DNA from: Marisa cornuarietis
Lineage: Eukaryota > Mollusca > Gastropoda > Architaenioglossa > Ampullariidae
Length of the DNA: 64,000 nt
Direction: 5' to 3'
NCBI GenBank assembly: GCA_004794655.1
Contig: SMMW01000622.1
Location: forward strand, 2,108,001 to 2,172,000
Shown here one piece after another: positions 1 to 13,513 of this stretch. The first letter of the stretch is position 1; every line of letters starts with the position of its first letter. Position numbers and translations under genes: made by a program. The notes beneath the pieces are model-generated. The model was not told the DNA's origin and searched no databases. It was given only the letters and a program-made list of their open reading frames with translations.

Positions 1-562
1 CTGGCTGTCAAGGGTTTCTCTGCCTGGATTCCTCCCATATTGTTCGCAGTCACCGCTAGATGGAGGCATTTTCCCATCAGATAAACCAACTGCTATGCAT
101 AACTTTAACGTGACCATTTTTTATCCCTTTGTTCAAATATAAAAATTCTGGTCAACAACTAGTCTCATCCCACAGAACAAAGATTTTTTATCTCATCCTC
201 TGCAACCTCTCCTAGCTGAGAATGTAACGAACGTTGTTGTCAGTATAGAAGATTTGTGCACAAATTAGAATCACATTTGTTGTTATTCTTGCTGATGATA
301 GCTGTACTCTGTCTTTATCGCGTGTTAGTCGCTTGAACTTTTTGTTTTGCCTCAAGGCATCAGGCTGAACAACAGTTGTAACGTTTCAGTTATCCGAAAA
401 CTGGATTGACGAGCTCTTCATTCAAGTAACCTTCATTCTGGTAATTTATGGATCCTCTTAGTTCTGCTTCATGATGTACTTTCCTCGAAGCGGACGTAGA
501 AGTTCATCAAATGGTAGACCTTAGTAGTGAAAAGTCCACGAGAAGAGGCAATAATCGTAATA

Positions 563-1549
563 CAGTCAAACCTCGGTTTTTGTCGGTAATCCGTTTCAGG
601 ACAATCGGCGAAATCCGAAACCGACGAAAACTGAGGCAATTATTTCCATATGAATTAATGAAAATCCAATTAATTCGTTATAGACAATCCAAAATCCATA
701 CCAAAAACACATTTTATAGAGAATAAATATAGTGTTTAATACTAAAAACATTAAGCATTTTCCTTTCTGAAGACTTCTTGGCGTATGGAAGACGGCGAGA
801 AGGGAAGAGAGAGGTGCAGATATTGTTTGAAAGGGGAATCTGCCTCCATAAGGACCTTAGGTATCAAGGCGCTCTCTGGGTTCACTTCCTTTCTTGGTCT
901 TTTGGCAATAGGACCAGGAAACACTTAACAGAAGCTTTTTTTTGGGATAGTAAACTGTGAATCTTCTTAGATTATTACTGTCACCAGAGTAAAAGTAGGA
1001 AATTTTCATTACTTTTATTGCAAAGTTTAAGTTTTCTCATTTCAAAAAATGCATAGGTTTCTTGGTCTTATTTTACCTAAGAGCAGCGATAATAAAAAAA
1101 AAAAAAAACACCCACCCACCACCGTCTTCATCGTCTTAAGTTAGACGTCATTGTTTTATTACGTCATTTCATTTCTACGCTGTGCTAAAGGGGTTACGGG
1201 CGTCACGTACATTTTGAAACTGAAAATAAACACATCACACCGAATGCTGTCTACGCAATAATCACGTACATATAATTGTAGTATTAACACTCGCAATCAT
1301 TTTTTTTAAGCACAAAAACACTGGAAAGCAATGGAATTGTTTGGCTAGACGTGCGGGGTGATGCTCACACAACAAACAACGCCACACTGAGCAGGAGAAC
1401 GCTTGGGTCGTCCTTTGTTTTCACAAAATTAGCAGCGAGGTCACGTGGCCACGCCGACGAAAAGTGAGACAAATTTTTTGCGGGGGAAAAAAATCGACGA
1501 AAACCGAAACCGACGATAACAGAAGGCAACGAAAACTGAGGTTTGACTG
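563..1549. mobile_element. pogo/Tigger-like non-autonomous DNA element
   Basis: The left end reads CAGTCAAACCTCGG and the right end is its inverse, ending AACTGAGGTTTGACTG. Both are flanked by the dinucleotide TA (561-562 and 1550-1551), the target duplication of Tc1/mariner/pogo elements. Further inside, both ends carry CCGAAACCGACGA-type inverted stretches, so the terminal inverted repeat is imperfect but long. No transposase reading frame was recognised in the 987 bp, so I call it a non-autonomous (MITE-like) copy. The family assignment rests on the TIR style and TA duplication only. Confidence 0.72.
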
Positions 1550-2397
1550 TACTAGCTTACTGCGCTCATGTTGGCTTAGTGCTTGACGTGTTTACACTGG
1601 TACAAAAATAATTTCCTGGTGGCTTCAAGTTTTATTAAAACATTACTTTTTTAAACATAAAAGGTATTCGATCTTCCTTACTTATACCCACAATCATTAT
1701 ATAAAACTATCGGGGAGCTCTCAGAAACAAAATTTAATAAATTTTATGTTAAGCCTTTCAATTATCTGCATTTCCACCTTAGGCATACACCATGACGAAT
1801 ATAAAAGGTTCCTTTCAGTCACAATCACATGTTCGCATGCACACACACACACACACATCTCTAGATCCAAATGGCGCGTGCCGGAGTCCCACTGACGTGT
1901 CATGACCCACGCATTCGTCGTCTAATGTTTTAGTTATTCCTGAAGATACACTAGCCGTGTGCGCACCATGAGCCGCGTGGAAAACGCGCACGCAGCGGAC
2001 GCTGCAGCTGCATCTGAGTGTGGCTGGGCGCTGTCAGCCAGTGGTGTACACTTGTGTTTTCACCGCCCTACGTGCGAACAGTGGATGTCCGCGAGGCCGA
2101 TAACAAGTGGGACGCGGAAACTTCTTGTTACAAAATCGAAAGAGGATTTGCGGGTCCAGATGTAAACTGTAGATTTCTGTTAAAGGAAACAATAGCAACA
2201 TCAATGAAAAGGACATCTAGTACATCTGACAGGAATTGGTGACCATTCTTTAAAACGGCAAAGACGCGGACACTGGGCAATGGGAACAACTCACTTTCTC
2301 GGCTGGCATTCTACACACGCCCGTCTTTACAGAAAACGTTGTCGAAATAAGTTCTCAAGGTAAAGAAACGTTTCATCTATTTCTCTCCGAACTAAAA
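1550..2397 (+). other. 5' flank and probable 5'UTR/promoter of the receptor gene
   Basis: No reading frame with family resemblance is present. There is a short CA repeat near 1840-1857 and a locally GC-richer stretch around 1960-2110. The first convincing coding exon begins at the ATG at 2398. The region probably contains the promoter and leader of that gene, but I can identify no defined core motif. Confidence 0.35.
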
Positions 2398-5300
2398 ATG
2401 ACACCGTGGCTTGTTTTCACTATGTCAGTGCTTCTAGTTACTGACAATATCTCGAGCTACACCCTGCTTGCTACTCAGTACGTTTCTTCAAAGCCTGCTA
2501 GTCCCGAGCCTCGCAATGAGACCAGCAATGTAGCCCTGTTAGACTGTGGCAACAAGTGGAGTTGCAGGGACTATGATGGCAACAACATATTCAAAAGGTC
2601 ATACTTCGTGGTCAAGGGTTGTGCCTGCGATGACCTGTGTCCCTTTTTCTCGGATTGCTGCCCAGACTACGGTCGCGTGTTCCTTGACGCCAGTCCCGGC
2701 TTTACCAACGGTGTCGACGACGACAAGCCAGGTGTCGATGTCAATGCTAGCAGCTCTCCGCCGCACCAGGCGTTCAACGAGGACAGCGTTTGGTCGCGAG
2801 ACAAAAATCCCACCACCGAACAGCCGAGCACAGACCGGACAGAGCTGCTCCGTCAGTACGGTCTGACCAAGGACATGTTCACGTGCATTTACGACACGGC
2901 GCTCAGCTCAGTCGACCGCGTATCGGTGGTCGGGAGGTGTCCGGAGACGTGGCGGGACCGAGCGCTGGCTGATCTTTGTTTGACGTCCTCCAGCGACGAC
3001 CATCTGACGCGCCTGCCCGTTTCCGGGGACATTACTCTTGTGGTTTATCGTAACATGTTCTGTGCTATTTGCCATAAGGTGAGTCGGCATCAGACAAATA
3101 TCAATGATTCTATCTCGCCAAAGTATCGCATTGAAAAAAAATATCAAAAGATGCTTTTGGGCCTGATATCTTGTACACCTTTTCTAGCGTGATCCCAAAA
3201 CATTAGAACTGCATGTCTTAACTATTGGACGTATTATACGAAAGATCTTGCTGTAGCCTCTAACCTCTATGACAGATATTGTCTTTTCCTACTTCTTATG
3301 TCATTGCCTAAATATCATAGGTGTAGGCAAGAAACTGATTTTTGACTGAAAAATTTGTTGTCATTATAGATGCAAACTTGCCTTTTAACCGTTGTCTTAG
3401 ACATGCTATGACAGTTTTTTTCAAGACATTAACCACATTTGAACTACTCACCAGACAATTTAGAAAAAGTGTCAAATCTATTTCTTTTATTAATATGGCC
3501 AGTTTTTTGTTTGTTTGTTTGAAACGTTGGGAGGACATAAAATATGTCATGACAACAACAGCGAACAAGGTGGGATACAGAGTACGGGAAAATAACGCCT
3601 GCCAAAAAATCAGGCAAAAATGTGGTAGGGGGAAGACAAAACAAGCCTTACCAAAAAACGTTTATGTGGAAGCACATATATTAGTGGCAGTGAAGTGAAA
3701 AGCGGAAAATTAGCGAGTCAGCATCACGTAGCTATACAACAATTATTACTTGTACACGGAATCAATAAATACGTGACCATGCGATAGAATGATTTTTCGT
3801 ACTGTCTGTCAAACTGTTTCCTCTTATCACTTAACTTTGCACGACATAGATACAATTTCCTAAGTCGTTTGTGACTGTAGGAACCCTTCAGGTACTGGCG
3901 ACCTAGTATCAACTGCTCATCAAGGGAGTCACTGCCCTTCAACCTTAGCACCAGCCTGACAGACGTTTTCACCAACGGAACCAACTGCACCACGCTCTTC
4001 ATGCCTCCAGCACTTCACTTCCACTTGCGGCCCTGCTTTGAGGCAGAAATCATTAACAACTGCAGCCAGACTTATTCTTTCAACTCACCTGAGAACCGCA
4101 AAATTGCCTCGAGGTGAGAGCAAACACCTTACTGGAGTGTAGCGGACATTCAAAGCGGCATTGTCCACCTCTCTCACAAAGATGTCCAAAATTGGCAATA
4201 CCCATAAAGGCTTGTGTGAAACTTTCTGTTGTCACAAACAATTTCGAATGATATAAGTAACTGCAAACAACGCATAATCATAACCAGCTTTTGAATAAAA
4301 TATTTGGCGCTAACACACTAGGTGAAAGACACGTGCTTCCACCCACATCCCTCACCAACACCCCAACCAACTATTTTCATTATCATCCTTTCTTTTTTCC
4401 AGATATTTTATTTTCAACACAGTGACGTCATATCACATGGCGATAATTTGATACACAGCAGTGCACTTATGCGAGCACAACAGATTAATTACACACCCCC
4501 ATTAGACGCAGGGCTAAACAATGCAATAACAAACATAAGACTGATATTTCGCAGGTGAAACATACATTTGTATACATAGCACGTCTCAAATAGCAAACAA
4601 AAATGTTCAATTTGCATAAAAAATATAACGACATATATGTATTTGCAAAGATTCTAGTAAAAAAAAATATATATATATATATATAACAGTGACTTTGTTG
4701 AGATCATCAAAGTTTTGCTTAAGATATAATTTTCACTGCCTTTAACATCGCAATGAGTTACTAATGACCTCAAGGTGTCTGCCCAATCCAAAGCGGCCCT
4801 GATTTCACTGCTTACATACTAAGTCTACGACTGTGCTAAGATAAATCTCGGAAGGCCAATGCAAAGGGTCAACACTACTGTTGATTATCGATGGACAGTC
4901 ATCTGCTTGACACAAGGCTGTCTGTTTGTGATGTGCGCGTGAAGATATGATAGGGAATCTGATCATGACAGAAAATGAGAGTTAACGTTTTCAACGTAAA
5001 TTTAAAGAAAACAATTTAAATAACGAAAGTGTGTAAATTTACAGCTGGAATAGGACTAAAGTTGGTCACATCAGCCAAAGTGCACGTGCAAACGGAAACG
5101 CACTGGTAGGTCTCTCGCGCCAACGCTGAGATTTCCTGGATCACGTGATCTAAATCAACAATCCATTAAAGGCTTTGTTAACGACAGATTGTCGATGCGA
5201 TGGTATTTTATTTTTCTTTTTTTTCATAAAGGTTTACTAATCAGTTAATATGCGTCAGAAAGAAAACGGCTATGAAATGTGCAGGGCAGGGGGTTCGTGT

Positions 5301-6815
5301 GTGTGAGACTAACAGGAAGAAGGTAGGCCTGAACGATGTCTGCAGGTGACATCACACCCGTCTCGACCTTGCCGACATGCGAGCATTTGCATGTGAATAT
5401 GACCGCATCCCCGCACATACATCAGTCTCCCAAAGACCTTCAGCTCTCTACTGACCTTTTAGCTAAATTACCTTCTAAAATACGACTCCAGGGGCCATTT
5501 GCACAACACGTTTCTAAACCTTAAAACTGTTCTAAAGAAGCAAAATCTCTTCTTAGCAATTTTGATGCATGGCAGAAAAACATACCAAACATTTAACTGA
5601 CAGGACTTTCTGTCAGACTTCAACAACTTTATATTAATTAAAGCAGTTTTAGTTTTGAAAATTCTAAAATTGTGGTGTGCACTTTAAACTAATTATCTAA
5701 ATAGAGTTAAGGCCTAAAAGTGTTTAAAATTAGAAATGTGTTGTGCAACTGGCCCCAGATTGTTGGTTCGCACTTCTTTTCCACGCTAGACCAGGATTTT
5801 TTTTTAAATAACAAGGACATTATGTAATTGCATGTCTGCTCGTTTTTCTTTCTTGTTTCGATTTGCTTTCGACATAGGTTAGCTAGAGACGTATTGTGTA
5901 ATATGCCACTGTGCCAATCAAAGTTTCGTCTTGCAAAAACAAAGTCATGTCTTTGTCGACGAGCGTCCAGTTAAGAAGGCCTTTTGAATCTGTCTTTAAT
6001 TAACATCTGTCTGAAGTAAGATCAGTCATGGTTTGACTGTAGTCCCACTCAGCACCATACCATTAGAGATTGCTATTGCTGTCCTACCTCTACCTGCTGG
6101 TGTTTCAGGTGCATGGACAATGGGTCTGACTACAGCATGGCGTACAGCTACACTCAAGCGTATCGCAACCAGTTCTGTGCTTTTTGCAACAACGTGTCAA
6201 TCCAGGATCTTTCCTGCGCTCTGCTTGTTGTGGCGTCAGGTGATCTATCTACCTGTATGTATGTATGTATGCACTGGGTGTGTCCGCGAAAGCGTGTTCG
6301 TGTATGCTCTATCTTCTTGGAAAAGAAGTCGTATGCATTATTGTACATTATCCATTTTATTGTATGTAATCCATTTATGCATTCATTTTCTCTTCCGCCT
6401 TCATTCTTTCATTCCTTCTTTTGTTTTTTTGTCAGGTCTGTGTTATTGTCATCGTGCTAGTGTTTGTCAGGTCTATATTATTGTCATAGTGTTGGTGTTG
6501 ATTTTGTTAATATTGGGAAAGAGAAGTGTTTCCACGAAAGGCGATTTGGCGCTGAACTGGCATAGAGACCTTGGGTTAGGGTCGTTCTGGGCAAATTGTT
6601 TTCATACTTTAGCCAGTTACAAATCTCATCTATAGAAAGCTGAAATCTATATTTTTCATTATTCTGAGTAGTATAGTTATCCTTTATAAATACTTTGTGT
6701 GTCATGGTATCAGCAATATATGTGCTGTTCTAATTGAAAATTGAACAGGTAGTACAGATTAAAGTGCAGAAACCCTAGAATTTTCTACACCAGTTAGTTA
6801 GCGTGCGTGTCCGTG

Positions 6816-6906
<91 letters not shown>

Positions 6907-9900
6907 TAGAAACAGGTACATGAACTTAAATACACAGTCCACATGAATCGTTTTCAGTCTTTCTTGATCATTTCTTGCTAAACCACAGCAACTCCAATAA
7001 TTGTTCGAGACTCCTTATAAATGTATAATAGCCCCCCAAAACAAATCACAATCTTCTGGCTTGTTCAAAATATCGCTTTCATGTGCCGTTCTGTGTATTT
7101 CTACTTTTCAGTTTACCGTTTTCAGACAGTGCTAAAGCAGCATCATAGTAGATTTAACGACAAACCTGTCAGAATAAAATAGCCTTAAAATATTTGAGTA
7201 GCCACTCCGGTTAGCTGTAAAAGACAAGGAAATGCCGAAAAAAATCATTGCTTTTTCAAAACAATATCGTCACATGTTTGCTAAAACACAAGTGTGATGT
7301 GCCTTAAAAAATATTCGACCTACTCAAACAAAATTAATGACACATTAACGAAATTACTCATCTGAAATTAATCTTAAAATTTTGAAAAAAGTAGTAAGTC
7401 GAAATGTGTAATAGCCAAATCATCTCATCCATCGTCACGTGATACGAGCCAAGAAATTTGACTTAATTACAGAGCCTAGAGTAGAGGAACTGAAGAAATA
7501 TGCTAAATTGTTTAGCACACCGTAAGGCTTTCCATTTCTGTTTATTCTGTGCAAGTACTCTATTTGAGCGCAGCCTCACAAATTACAAGAGACTAGAACT
7601 GATATTCACAGCATTAGGCTCAAAACACAGACAAGGCTTGACCGTCAGATGTAAGCAAGAAACGAGTCTCGTCCCGTGAGTCACGTCAGACACTATATAT
7701 AGTTCGTCTGGTGGTACCTCGCGTGTTCAAGAGGCCAATCTGGCAAATGGTAGAAAACAGCTTGATTTGACGGAAATCTTTTGAAAAAAACGAACATCGA
7801 TATTGCGTATAGTGGTGATTACATTGAATAAATCATCAGACAATAAGTATGTATGACACAAGCGAACTGAAATAATAATTATAAGCCCTTTTCAAACATT
7901 TTCGTACGGCCTGCAGACCAATCCACAATATATTTACAGCCTCCTGAAGTCTCATTCTAGCTACTTGGGATTGATTACATCTGTTTGGTTCGGTGACAAA
8001 CAAACCAAAGTTGCGATATGGTGGTCATCTATTAGTTTCTTAGTTCCTTTACCGTTCTGTTAGTATTGCTCTTCCCACGTTATTTTTATTGACGGGTTTG
8101 TGGTTATTCTTTCTGCTGGTGAACTAGGGAGGTTGACTTGGTAATAGGATTTGTATTTCTGTTTTATCGCCAGTCTTGCTAGTTTTTCCATCTCTTTCAT
8201 TTCCTTTTATTCCATGAGCGGGAACTCAAAGAAAATATTTTGCCAATTTCTTTGCTAATCTCACTTACGAGAAGCAGTATGTTTTATACTATATCTATTC
8301 TGTTAGACGATTGATTTTGCAGGGCCTGAAGTGATGACAATGAGTGGGAATTCAGAAAATAATGCTGGTATGTCAGTGACCTTGACTTTTTTTCTTGCAT
8401 GTTTTTTCGGAGGAACTGTCTGTACAGCAATCAGCTCGGCTGTGAAGATAAAAGTATGTGTTGAATGTCTAGCGGAGATAGTCATGTTGTCCGGAGAGAA
8501 ACTTCTAGTCTAGAGGTGTGCATGAAGGGGTCATGCTATTCATACATATTCATATATGAACATTCTTCGTTCATAGTACTCACTTTAAACCTTGATTTTG
8601 TGATGGTGTTTTTCTTTGCTATATTTGGTGAGCTCAGAGTCTATTTCTGGTTGTCTGAGTGTTCAGTGTGGTGTTGGTGGCATGGTACGAGGGTTTGCTG
8701 CTTTCATGCTTGTTTCTGCTTCCTTGGAATAATAATCAAACTAAGAAAGATTGCTTATAGACACCGTTTCATAACAGCTCACAGCGTTTTACCAAAAAAT
8801 AAAAAAAAAATAAAAATAAAAATAAAAAAAATATACACATGGAAAAATCATGCGGGTACACACAACAGCATTTTTCAGTATCTGGCAGTCAAGCACATAA
8901 ACACAGGCGGTCACTCACAAGCTTCATGGAGCGGGTGCACATCTAGACACTTTTTAAATTCAAACAATGAGTTTCAAGGGAAGTGAGTTCTACCACTGAC
9001 CTTCATTACTGGTTAAGCGACTCAGGTTCATGTCCAGTGTAAGTTTAGACAGTACTCGTGTTTCCGGTTCTTTGTTTGCTTACATTAAATACAGTCTTAA
9101 TAGATGGTTTGTTTTCGTAACAGAACAATCTATACAATTGTTTCCAAAAGATGTTTTTAATTGTTAGTGGTAAAACAAGTCAATAGCAACTGTTGTGACG
9201 ATATTTTTACATTATAAAATTGTCGAAAAACCTAAATGCGGTTTCAATAAACAAACAGAATACATTTTACAGAAAATACTGTTTATTTTGCAATTAATCT
9301 TCTTTAACAAGGTTCTGATGACAGAAAAGCTTAATTACTCACTTCTAAACTTTCTTCTATGTTAGGAAGATCCGCCATTTTGACAGAAAACGGAAGCGAA
9401 AGCCCTTCGTGTATAGGGTTTGTTACGATTGGTCACTCCTATGAGACACTTATCCAGTGAATGAAGGTCCGCGGTTCCACACTAGAAATGGACTGCATAT
9501 GACAGTTTAGACATTCGATAGCTAGAGAAAGGTTGAATATTGATTTTAGACTGGTGCCTATCTGTCTCCAGCGGTCACTTATATTAGGTTTATTCCTTTT
9601 GTGACAGATTTTATTATTTTATCTATGTGACCCAATTTGTTAGTTCTGAAAAAAACAAAATATTGTATTTATCAGCTGTAATTAAATGCTGACGTGTTTT
9701 GAATTAATTTAGGTTATTCTTTTGCTAAGTCGGTTTTTTACAAAATATTTTAGTCTAGATTTTTAGACCGAGAGTTTAAAGCCATTTTATTTGAACCATT
9801 TTGTTACTTCATTTAGTGCTTCTTGTATTTTATATAGTTCTATGATATTTGAGTTTTACTTATTTCTTTCTTCTTATATTTTTTCTTTTACTTTTCCTAG

Positions 9901-12900
9901 GAGAGATGTGTCACCTGCAAATTGTTTAACATATCTGGCACTTTGGGGGAGGTATGCAATCCTTACGTTAAGCAGTAATGAGCTGAGAAATCTTCGTGGA
10001 ACTCCGCTGTTGAGAGTTATCCCTCTGGAAGTGTGGTCTTCGACGATTACTATTATTTTCCTATTTGATAAGAAAGTATTAACGGAACTAATTTCTTTGG
10101 AGCGTCCTTTTGGTAGAGTTTTTGGGGTAGACCGTAATGGCAGAACATGTCATAAGCCTTCTCACTGTCCAAGAAGACTCCACATAAGTTCACTCCTTTT
10201 CTGTATAGGCGTTAATAGCTTCCTTCTGTAGGTCTGTTATGTGATCCACTGTACTACACGTTTTTCTAAAACCATGGGGTCTGGGAAGATGGAGCTGGCC
10301 TCACAAGTAGCTTTTTTTTACTTAGTCGTGAAGTAAGTGCTATTTTTCTGTAATTAGACCAAGTTGTGTTTACTTTTTCTGTAATCGCGCCAACACTGGT
10401 AAAGAGCGACGGGCGGAGATGTTGAGCGACACAATCTGTCGTTTCTGATGACGCGAGTCAGTGACCAAAGAGCACAGTGTATGTAACCAAGGGCACTGTG
10501 ACGAAAGAGCAATTTTACAGGCAATCACAGTCTGGCAGAGTGTTCTTTAAAGATTTTTTAAATCGTGATTATTACGTTCCAAAAAGCGACAAAGAAAAAT
10601 AATACTTAGTGAATGCTTAACCATTTAAGAAGCTTTAATAGTATGATGTCATTAGATGGCGCAGGGAGGCTTTCTGATGGGGTATACAAAATGCTTATGT
10701 TTTATCCAAAGTAAGATCGCCTTTGTCTTAAAAATATTTCTTTCTCGTTGTAGAGATTTAAAAAAAAACTACCATTTAGAATTTGTGTTGGTTATAAGGC
10801 TGCTGTTATCACTGCAACTGTTTTAAACATCAGCAGTCAGCAGAAACGTCACGAAATCTGTAATGAAAGGGCAAAAGACATACCTACTTTACAATGAATG
10901 CAAAGAGATCTACAAAGCGCATTCGTCAAGCATGTATGTAAGATACCCAGTAGACGAAAAGAAGTAAATGAAACACGGTATCCTGAGGTCACTTCAGTCA
11001 GAAAGACACTCACTAAGCTCTGACCTAGACTTCCATGCTGATAGTACTTGAACATCTAGCGCCACATATTGAGATATAGACACCACATACACTTAAATAA
11101 GCAGAAAAACACGAGAGAAGCTCTATAAAGCAATATTCCTAGGATTCAAATTTGAAATGTATTTTGAATATCAGTGCACAATACGAGGAGATAATATGTT
11201 TGTGAGGTTACAGCCTTTGCAGAATACATGACGAGTATTGTTGACTTTTAGTTGTACATTAAGTTGCGCAAGACTAATTGCGCGGAAAGTGTAAAGACCA
11301 ACTTTGCAAGGCTCCCTCATTTAATCATCATTGCCTTCTTCGTGATGTAAGTCATCCGCAGGATGTTTATAAACATGTCAGAGAGGATAAGCATACTGCG
11401 GAAGACGGGAATGTAAATAGCTTATTCCACTTAAAACAAAGCCAATTCCTGCCCACCTGTTGCGGCTAAAACATGGTATCATCTGTCTTTGGACCAACAA
11501 AACGTACCTCTGGAATCAAACTAATAAAAAAAGTTTCAATGACTTCTTCCGTTTTCAGTCGAAAGATTCACCACTATCCAAACTCCCACACACCCCTGGG
11601 AAATGCGTCTTCTTGTTTTTCCAAGGCTGGTTTTGTTTATATATACATATATATCTTATTCTTCTTTATCCGATCGAGCTGTGTGGAGCCGACTTATCAC
11701 TGGCATCCAGATACAGCAATATTCTGCCTTTCTCAAAATTTAATACAAACCATTCAAGTTTGCCAACATCTTGCACTAGTAGTAACTCATTAATGTTACG
11801 TAACAGGTGTACTTTCCAGTATAGGCTCTTGCCCTGTTTATGGATCTTATTTAAGTATTGCCATATAAAAAGTTGCCAATGAAGACACAAGCAGCACACA
11901 TACACAGTCCTATGTGGTGTACTTATTAAGATCAATCACGTCTTTACTAACAAAGAAGAAAGAGCTTGAAACTATCATGAACACTAACAGCTCTCTCTCT
12001 CTCTCTTGTCAATTCTACCCGATTTTCCTGCATCTACGACTGCAAAAAAATATAGCTGTAAATAGTTTTGCCATTATTTTTTTCAAAGATTTGTTTATTG
12101 TGGTTTCCTTCAGAAAAGATCAGTTGACTATCTCTAATCACTATTAGCTTGTACGGGTCTCCTTAACTAAGTCTTTTTTGCTGTCGTTTGATTATTCTGA
12201 CGAGCAGAAGCCAAAGATCTCCGAAGTAGGCTACCGTATTCTTTCTCCATCCTCCTTGACATCAACATCCATAAAAGATCGACGACTGTTGGCATCGACT
12301 ATAATCAGCAAACCGACGAGAGAAACGAGTCATTCACCTGTCAAACGGGCCAGGTGTTCGATCCTTTCAGAAGTGTTTGTCGGGACGTGGCTTGTGGTGA
12401 GAACATGTGAGTATCTCAGTCACTCAAAACCTTAGATCGTTGCAGTCATGGTATTACCAGCCTGTCCCCAAGCTCCCAGCCCCCAAAAAAGTCAAGAAAT
12501 AATGACGGTGGTGGTGGTGGGGGCAGTGATGATGATGGTGGTGGAAAATATTTTCGAAATCCGACTGACGAACTGACACTGAGGCAGCCTCTCTTATTAC
12601 ATACACGTGAAGGTGAACGTCTGTACAGGTATTTCAGGGACAACCAGTGCGTTCAAGTTGAAGGCAGCATATCGGATTATGACGCGAACAGCTCTTCATA
12701 CGTCACTAGAGTACCTTCACATCTGTCAGCTTTGATAGACTGCCTGCCCATTCTCCTCAACGATACCGAGTTCCAGCTTGACGAGAACGGCTCCCTGCAG
12801 CTTGTCGACACGGGGCTTATCTACGACAAGACTCAGTACTACATCACAGAGTCCGGAACGTTCCTGTGCGTGAACTACACCCAAAACTACACTCGCACCG

Positions 12901-13426
12901 TCAACCGTCAAGTCCGCGTCGCGTCATTCACCTTCTCGGTGACCGAGGGGCTGGTGAGCGCGTGCTGCCTGGGGGTGTCCTTACTGGCCCTAGCTGTCAC
13001 CTTCATCATCTACGCCTGCTTGAGGCCTCTACGGAACATTCCGGGCCGCAATCTCCTGTCTCTTCTGGCCGCTCTTTTTCTGGCCGAAGCCCTATTGCTG
13101 GTAGCGACCTCTGCCGAGAGCCACCAAGTAGCTTGCCAGGTGGTTGCCGGGGCCATGCACTACTTCTTCTTGGCCTCGTTCTTCTGGATGAACGTCATGG
13201 CGGTGGATGTGTGGTTCACCTTTTCGCAGGCCTTTGTGCGGGCTGGCGACAGAGGCAAGTCGTCCAAACGTTTCCGCACCTACAGCGCCTACTCCTGGCT
13301 CGCTCCTCTCCTGTTTGTCTTGCCTGCCGTCTTGATTCAGGTGAGAACTCTGCCGCTCACTATCACACCTGTTCTGTCGACCATCTGGTCCATGCCGCTT
13401 CATCGACTGAAAGAGAGAAAATGGTG

Positions 13427-13513
<87 letters not shown>

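Noticed and set aside
8000..8260. Possible LINE fragment on the minus strand
   Set aside because: Only scattered basic residues in several frames; no RT or endonuclease block could be recognised.
12690..12735. GPS autoproteolysis site (HLS) in the receptor
   Set aside because: The tryptophans and paired cysteines of a GPS are absent and the position is far from TM1.
12866..13495. Long alternative frames over receptor exon 6 (209 codons +, 103 codons -)
   Set aside because: They are shadow frames of the GC-richer exon extended by the GT microsatellite; only one frame gives the transmembrane helices.
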